A stretch of DNA of 64,000 nt, taken from positions 124,001 to 188,000 of the forward strand of contig NZ_DAIRVK010000001.1 in NCBI RefSeq assembly GCF_036802865.1. The letters run 5' to 3'. This document shows positions 60,928-64,000 of the stretch, one piece after another. This DNA comes from Sulfurospirillum sp036802865. Its GTDB lineage: Bacteria; Campylobacterota; Campylobacteria; Campylobacterales; Sulfurospirillaceae. Below the pieces are notes generated by a model. The model was not told where the DNA came from, ran no database searches, and saw only the letters and a list, made by a program, of their open reading frames with translations. Position 1 is the stretch's first letter. Each line of letters begins with the position of its first letter. Both the position numbers and the translations under genes were made by a program.

Positions 60928-61843
60928 TGATATTAAGGTATTGGAAAAGATTGGTTTGCAAGAGGTTTGTAAAAGAACCCATATCGAAGTAAAACAACTA
61001 GAGTACATGATCAATAATCAGTATGATAAGCTCAACAAAATCAACACATTAGGTTTTGTTAAAATTTTATCCAGAGAGTATAAGCTTGATCTTACGAATT
61101 GGCTTGAGGGCTTTTATGACTATTGGGCTGAGATTCAAGCTGAAGAGCATCCAACAAAAGAGAAAATATTTATCCGGGCTAAAAGTGATCGTCCTTATAA
61201 AAAGGGTGCGTGGATTTTCTTGCTCATTGTTTTAATAGCAGGAGTTTTTGGTGTTTTTTCTATTTTTAAAATCGAGATTAATTTTGATATTATGAGTTTT
61301 TTAGATAAAGCTAAAAGTGAAACAACTCAGATCAGTGCTTTTCAAAGTGCTCCCGTTGTACAAGAAACTGCAACTTCTTTGGGTGTTAAAGTAGAAGAAC
61401 GCGTGATTGAAACCAATAGCAGTAACAGTACTGTGCAGGCTGTTGTTGTAAGTATCGATGAAAACTTGACACGTAAAACAGAAACAAATGACAGTAATGC
61501 GACAAGCATACCTCTTCCTATGCTTCCAGAATCAAATACAGTACTTGTAAATACTGTCCCTAAAAATAATGCAATTATTGCACCAACCAGACGTATTTGG
61601 ATAGGATTTATTAACCTAGAAACCTATAACCGTAAAGAGAGTTCCAGCGATCAAAATATCACGATTGACTTAAGTAAACGTCAAATTATCAAAACAGGTA
61701 ATGGCTTCTTTAAACTCTCTTACGATGGTAGTATTGAGGATTTTACAGAGCAAGGCTCAACACGTTTTTTGGTGGAAAATGGTACGATCAAGAAAATTTC
61801 CGAAGAAAAATTTATAGAGCTTAATCGAGGCAAAAATTGGTGA
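60920..61843 (+). CDS. RodZ-shaped membrane protein of unknown function
   Basis: 307 residues. A cytoplasmic N-terminal helical domain (about 1-75, helix-turn-helix-like: EVCKRTHIEVKQLEYMINN), a positively charged stretch (RPYKKG), one membrane helix (about 98-117), a low-complexity Ser/Thr/Asn linker and a C-terminal beta-rich domain (about 220-307). The order matches RodZ: cytoplasmic fold, single helix, periplasmic tail. I do not claim it is RodZ, as no diagnostic motif is seen. Its gene is coupled to rlmB upstream and to an exported protein downstream. Confidence 0.82.
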   Translation: MDNDIKVLEKIGLQEVCKRTHIEVKQLEYMINNQYDKLNKINTLGFVKILSREYKLDLTNWLEGFYDYWAEIQAEEHPTKEKIFIRAKSDRPYKKGAWIFLLIVLIAGVFGVFSIFKIEINFDIMSFLDKAKSETTQISAFQSAPVVQETATSLGVKVEERVIETNSSNSTVQAVVVSIDENLTRKTETNDSNATSIPLPMLPESNTVLVNTVPKNNAIIAPTRRIWIGFINLETYNRKESSSDQNITIDLSKRQIIKTGNGFFKLSYDGSIEDFTEQGSTRFLVENGTIKKISEEKFIELNRGKNW

Positions 61844-62655
61844 AAAAGTTACTTCTTATACTAACCCTTTCGCTCTCTTTGTTTGGAGCACAAACACTTC
61901 AAGAGAAGATCCGAAGTTTTGTAGGACCAAGTAAATACGAAACACAAAAAAATCTGATTCAAGTTCTTTTTGCACAAAGTAACACGTTTATGAAGCCAAG
62001 TGGAGAAGTAGATAGCGTTAAAGTAATCTCTGTACTCAAAAAGAATGGATTATTGCAATTACTTTATACTCAGCCAGTACAGTTAAGATTAGCATTTCGT
62101 ACGCAGCATGACCCACTTATTTTTTTAAAAATTGTTAATGAATCTTTAGAAGCAATGGGATATAACTATTTCTTAACCAATAACGCATTACGTGATAGTG
62201 CAGGCTTTGTTTGGGAGATTTATCTTCAGACAGAGCATATTGTTGATCCTGAAGCCTTTTCCAATGCCCTTGAGGCTAGAGGATGCACGATAACAAACAT
62301 TGTAAAAAATGATGACCATTACTGGTTTTATGATATTAACTCTGATAACGCGTATTTAGGTGCAAAAAAAGTAGAAAGTGGTGTCACGACACCATTGGGG
62401 AAACCTTTAAAACCTTATTGGATTGATGTGAAAAATTTGAAAGAAATTACTGTAACGGTTCATTCTGGTGATAGATGGTTCCCGGATGTTGTCTTCTTTG
62501 ATGCAAATTTACATCTGCTAAGCGATGTTAAATCGGAAGAGTCGACAAGAACGCTGAAGCTAAAGGTTCCTAATAATGCCGCTTATCTCAAAATTGGCGA
62601 TGCTTTTATGCTTGAGAATATAAAGCATGGATTATCTTTACATGCAAAAGAATAA
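61840..62655 (+). CDS. Exported protein of unknown function
   Basis: 271 residues. Signal peptide VKKLLLILTLSLSLFGA, then a soluble mixed domain: helical first half (KYETQKNLIQVLFAQS...), beta-rich C-terminal half with ITVTVHSGDRWFPDVVFFDA. Not recognised. GTG start supported by CGAGG nine bases before; a TTG one codon upstream is possible. It overlaps the RodZ-shaped gene by 4 bases, so the two products may act together in the periplasm. I recall homologues at the same place in Campylobacter. Confidence 0.8.
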   Translation: MKKLLLILTLSLSLFGAQTLQEKIRSFVGPSKYETQKNLIQVLFAQSNTFMKPSGEVDSVKVISVLKKNGLLQLLYTQPVQLRLAFRTQHDPLIFLKIVNESLEAMGYNYFLTNNALRDSAGFVWEIYLQTEHIVDPEAFSNALEARGCTITNIVKNDDHYWFYDINSDNAYLGAKKVESGVTTPLGKPLKPYWIDVKNLKEITVTVHSGDRWFPDVVFFDANLHLLSDVKSEESTRTLKLKVPNNAAYLKIGDAFMLENIKHGLSLHAKE

Positions 62656-62669
62656 ATGAGGAAAAGATT

Positions 62670-63881
62670 ATGTTTGATGAAATTAGATTTAATACAATTG
62701 ATAGATTGCCAGGGTATGTTTTTGCAGAAATTAATGAAATAAAGTTAGCAGCACGCCATGCAGGCGATGATATTATTGATTTTTCAATGGGTAACCCTGA
62801 TGGCAGAACGCCTCAACATATTATTGATAAACTCGTAGAGTCTGCACAAAAAGACGGTACCCATGGCTATTCGGTTAGTAAAGGTATTTATAAACTTCGT
62901 CTTGCTATTTGTAATTGGTATGCACGTAAATACGGTGTTACACTTGACCCAAACACAGAAGCTGTTGCAACGCTTGGTAGTAAAGAGGGTTTTGTACATT
63001 TAGCACAAGCTATTATGAATCCAGGTGATGTGGCAGTTGTTCCAGATCCTGCATATCCAATTCATGCGTATGCATTTATGATTGCAGGGGGAAATGTTCA
63101 TAAATTTGGTTTAGATTACAATGAGAAATATGAGCTCGATAAAGAGAAATTTTTTATTAAACTCAAAAAAGTATTTAAAGAATCAGCTCCAAAACCAAAA
63201 TTTGTGGTCGTTAACTTCCCACACAATCCAACCTGTGTTACAACCGATATTGCTTTTTACGAAGAGTTGGTTGCTTATGCTAAAGAAGAGCGCTTTTATA
63301 TTATCAGTGATATTGCATATGCTGATCTTTCTTTTGATGGCTATGAGACACCTTCCATTTTTCAAGTAGAAGGCGCTAAAGATGTTGCTGTTGAGTGTTA
63401 TACACTCTCTAAGAGTTACAATATGGCTGGATGGCGCGTAGGTTTTGTTGTGGGTAATAAAAAGCTTGTTGGTGCATTACAAAAAATTAAATCTTGGTTT
63501 GATTATGGTATGTTTACTCCTATTCAAGTTGCTTCTACCATTGCACTAGATGGTCCACAAGAGTGTGTGGATGAAATCAGAGAAAAATACCGTAAACGTC
63601 GTGATGTATTGGTTGAGAGCTTTAATAATGCTGGTTGGCCAATGGAAAAACCTCAATCAACAATGTTTGTTTGGGCAAAAATTCCAAAAGTTGCAGAACA
63701 TTTAGGAAGTATGGAGTTTGCAAAGCAGCTCTTAAAAGAAGCAAAAATTGCAGTAAGCCCTGGTATAGGTTTTGGTGAAAGTGGCGAAGGATATGTCAGA
63801 ATTGCTCTCATCGAAAACGAAAACAGAATTCGTCAAGCTGCACGTAATATCAAGAAGTATTTGAAGAGTTTAGAAGGTTAA
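62670..63881 (+). CDS. PLP-dependent aminotransferase (aspartate/LL-diaminopimelate type)
   Basis: 403 residues. Fold type I class I/II aminotransferase. PLP Lys is in SKSYNMAGWRVGF, preceded by FPHNPTC (Asn-Pro), ISDIAYADL and the C-terminal carboxylate Arg in YVRIALIEN. The substrate group (alanine, aspartate or LL-diaminopimelate) cannot be decided; its place next to homoserine dehydrogenase fits an aspartate-family role. Confidence 0.9.
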   Translation: MFDEIRFNTIDRLPGYVFAEINEIKLAARHAGDDIIDFSMGNPDGRTPQHIIDKLVESAQKDGTHGYSVSKGIYKLRLAICNWYARKYGVTLDPNTEAVATLGSKEGFVHLAQAIMNPGDVAVVPDPAYPIHAYAFMIAGGNVHKFGLDYNEKYELDKEKFFIKLKKVFKESAPKPKFVVVNFPHNPTCVTTDIAFYEELVAYAKEERFYIISDIAYADLSFDGYETPSIFQVEGAKDVAVECYTLSKSYNMAGWRVGFVVGNKKLVGALQKIKSWFDYGMFTPIQVASTIALDGPQECVDEIREKYRKRRDVLVESFNNAGWPMEKPQSTMFVWAKIPKVAEHLGSMEFAKQLLKEAKIAVSPGIGFGESGEGYVRIALIENENRIRQAARNIKKYLKSLEG

Positions 63882-63884
63882 AGA

Positions 63885-64000
63885 ATGATCAAAGTTGGAA
63901 TTATTGGTGTAGGAACTGTCGGTAGCCATGTTGTTAAAATTTTACAAGAGAACGAAGATATTATTACAGCACGTAGTGGCAAAAAAATTATTCCTATTAT
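63885..64000 (+). CDS. hom: Homoserine dehydrogenase, N-terminus only (cut by window edge)
   Basis: 38 codons visible, MIKVGIIGVGTVGSHVVKIL..., carrying the NAD(P) Rossmann motif GVGTVG typical of homoserine dehydrogenase. It starts 3 bases after the aminotransferase stop. The enzyme makes homoserine from aspartate semialdehyde for threonine and methionine. Confidence 0.85.
   Translation, partial: MIKVGIIGVGTVGSHVVKILQENEDIITARSGKKIIPI

Overview
The window is AT-rich, densely coded DNA from a Campylobacterota (Epsilonproteobacteria) chromosome, most likely Sulfurospirillum or a close relative. I infer this from four things. The 14-gene complex I operon has the epsilonproteobacterial replacements for NuoE and NuoF. 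The block rsmE-rpmE-rsmI-rlmB-two unknowns-aminotransferase-hom matches an order I recall from Campylobacter. There is a UbiA-type MqnP of the futalosine menaquinone route, and there are many chemoreceptors. Promoters follow an extended -10 pattern (TGnTATAAT or TGnTACAAT) without an evident -35. I saw no rRNA, tRNA, CRISPR array, insertion sequence or prophage, and no gene-free stretch above 300 bases. This is core chromosome, not an island.

Layout. Positions 1-3514 (minus strand) hold a Mla-type lipid transport operon (STAS-MlaE, MlaF, MlaD, lipoprotein, then a cut-off small exported protein). Positions 3625-10816 hold msrA, marC, two tandem paralogous Cache chemoreceptors, an MFS transporter, a small Tyr/His-rich exported protein and a methyltransferase. 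Positions 10968-14404 hold a three-gene sensory module (periplasmic binding protein, histidine kinase, response regulator with a winged-helix output), followed by an exported cyclophilin. Then come a PII protein with an ammonium transporter, a membrane-anchored class III adenylyl cyclase, a Tas-like aldo/keto reductase, pyrC, a second two-component system, a PilZ protein, a polar amino acid ABC transporter, an EamA permease, a Fur-family regulator with a lipoprotein, and nfo. Positions 28292-31077 hold a FadL porin and an acyl-CoA ligase, followed by an AAA ATPase.

Positions 32982-46819 hold the nuo operon, nuoA to nuoN, bounded by hairpins. Its two replacement subunits sit between nuoD and nuoG. 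The 281-residue NuoF-position protein looks colinear with the C-terminal half of the neighbouring NuoG, and this is the most interesting observation in the window. Positions 46860-57849 hold a large TPR envelope protein, an aldehyde dehydrogenase, miaA, mqnP, two unknowns, a CetA/CetB-like bipartite energy-taxis pair whose receptor half ends in a CZB zinc domain, and moaA/moeA overlapping tail to tail. Positions 57930-64000 hold the ribosome-modification cluster, a RodZ-shaped unknown with an exported partner, an aminotransferase and the start of homoserine dehydrogenase.

Taken together the genes describe a motile, respiratory, nitrogen-responsive bacterium. Complex I without an NADH module feeds a menaquinone pool (mqnP), molybdenum cofactor genes support molybdo-oxidoreductases, and several receptors and two-component systems couple nutrient and redox status to behaviour.
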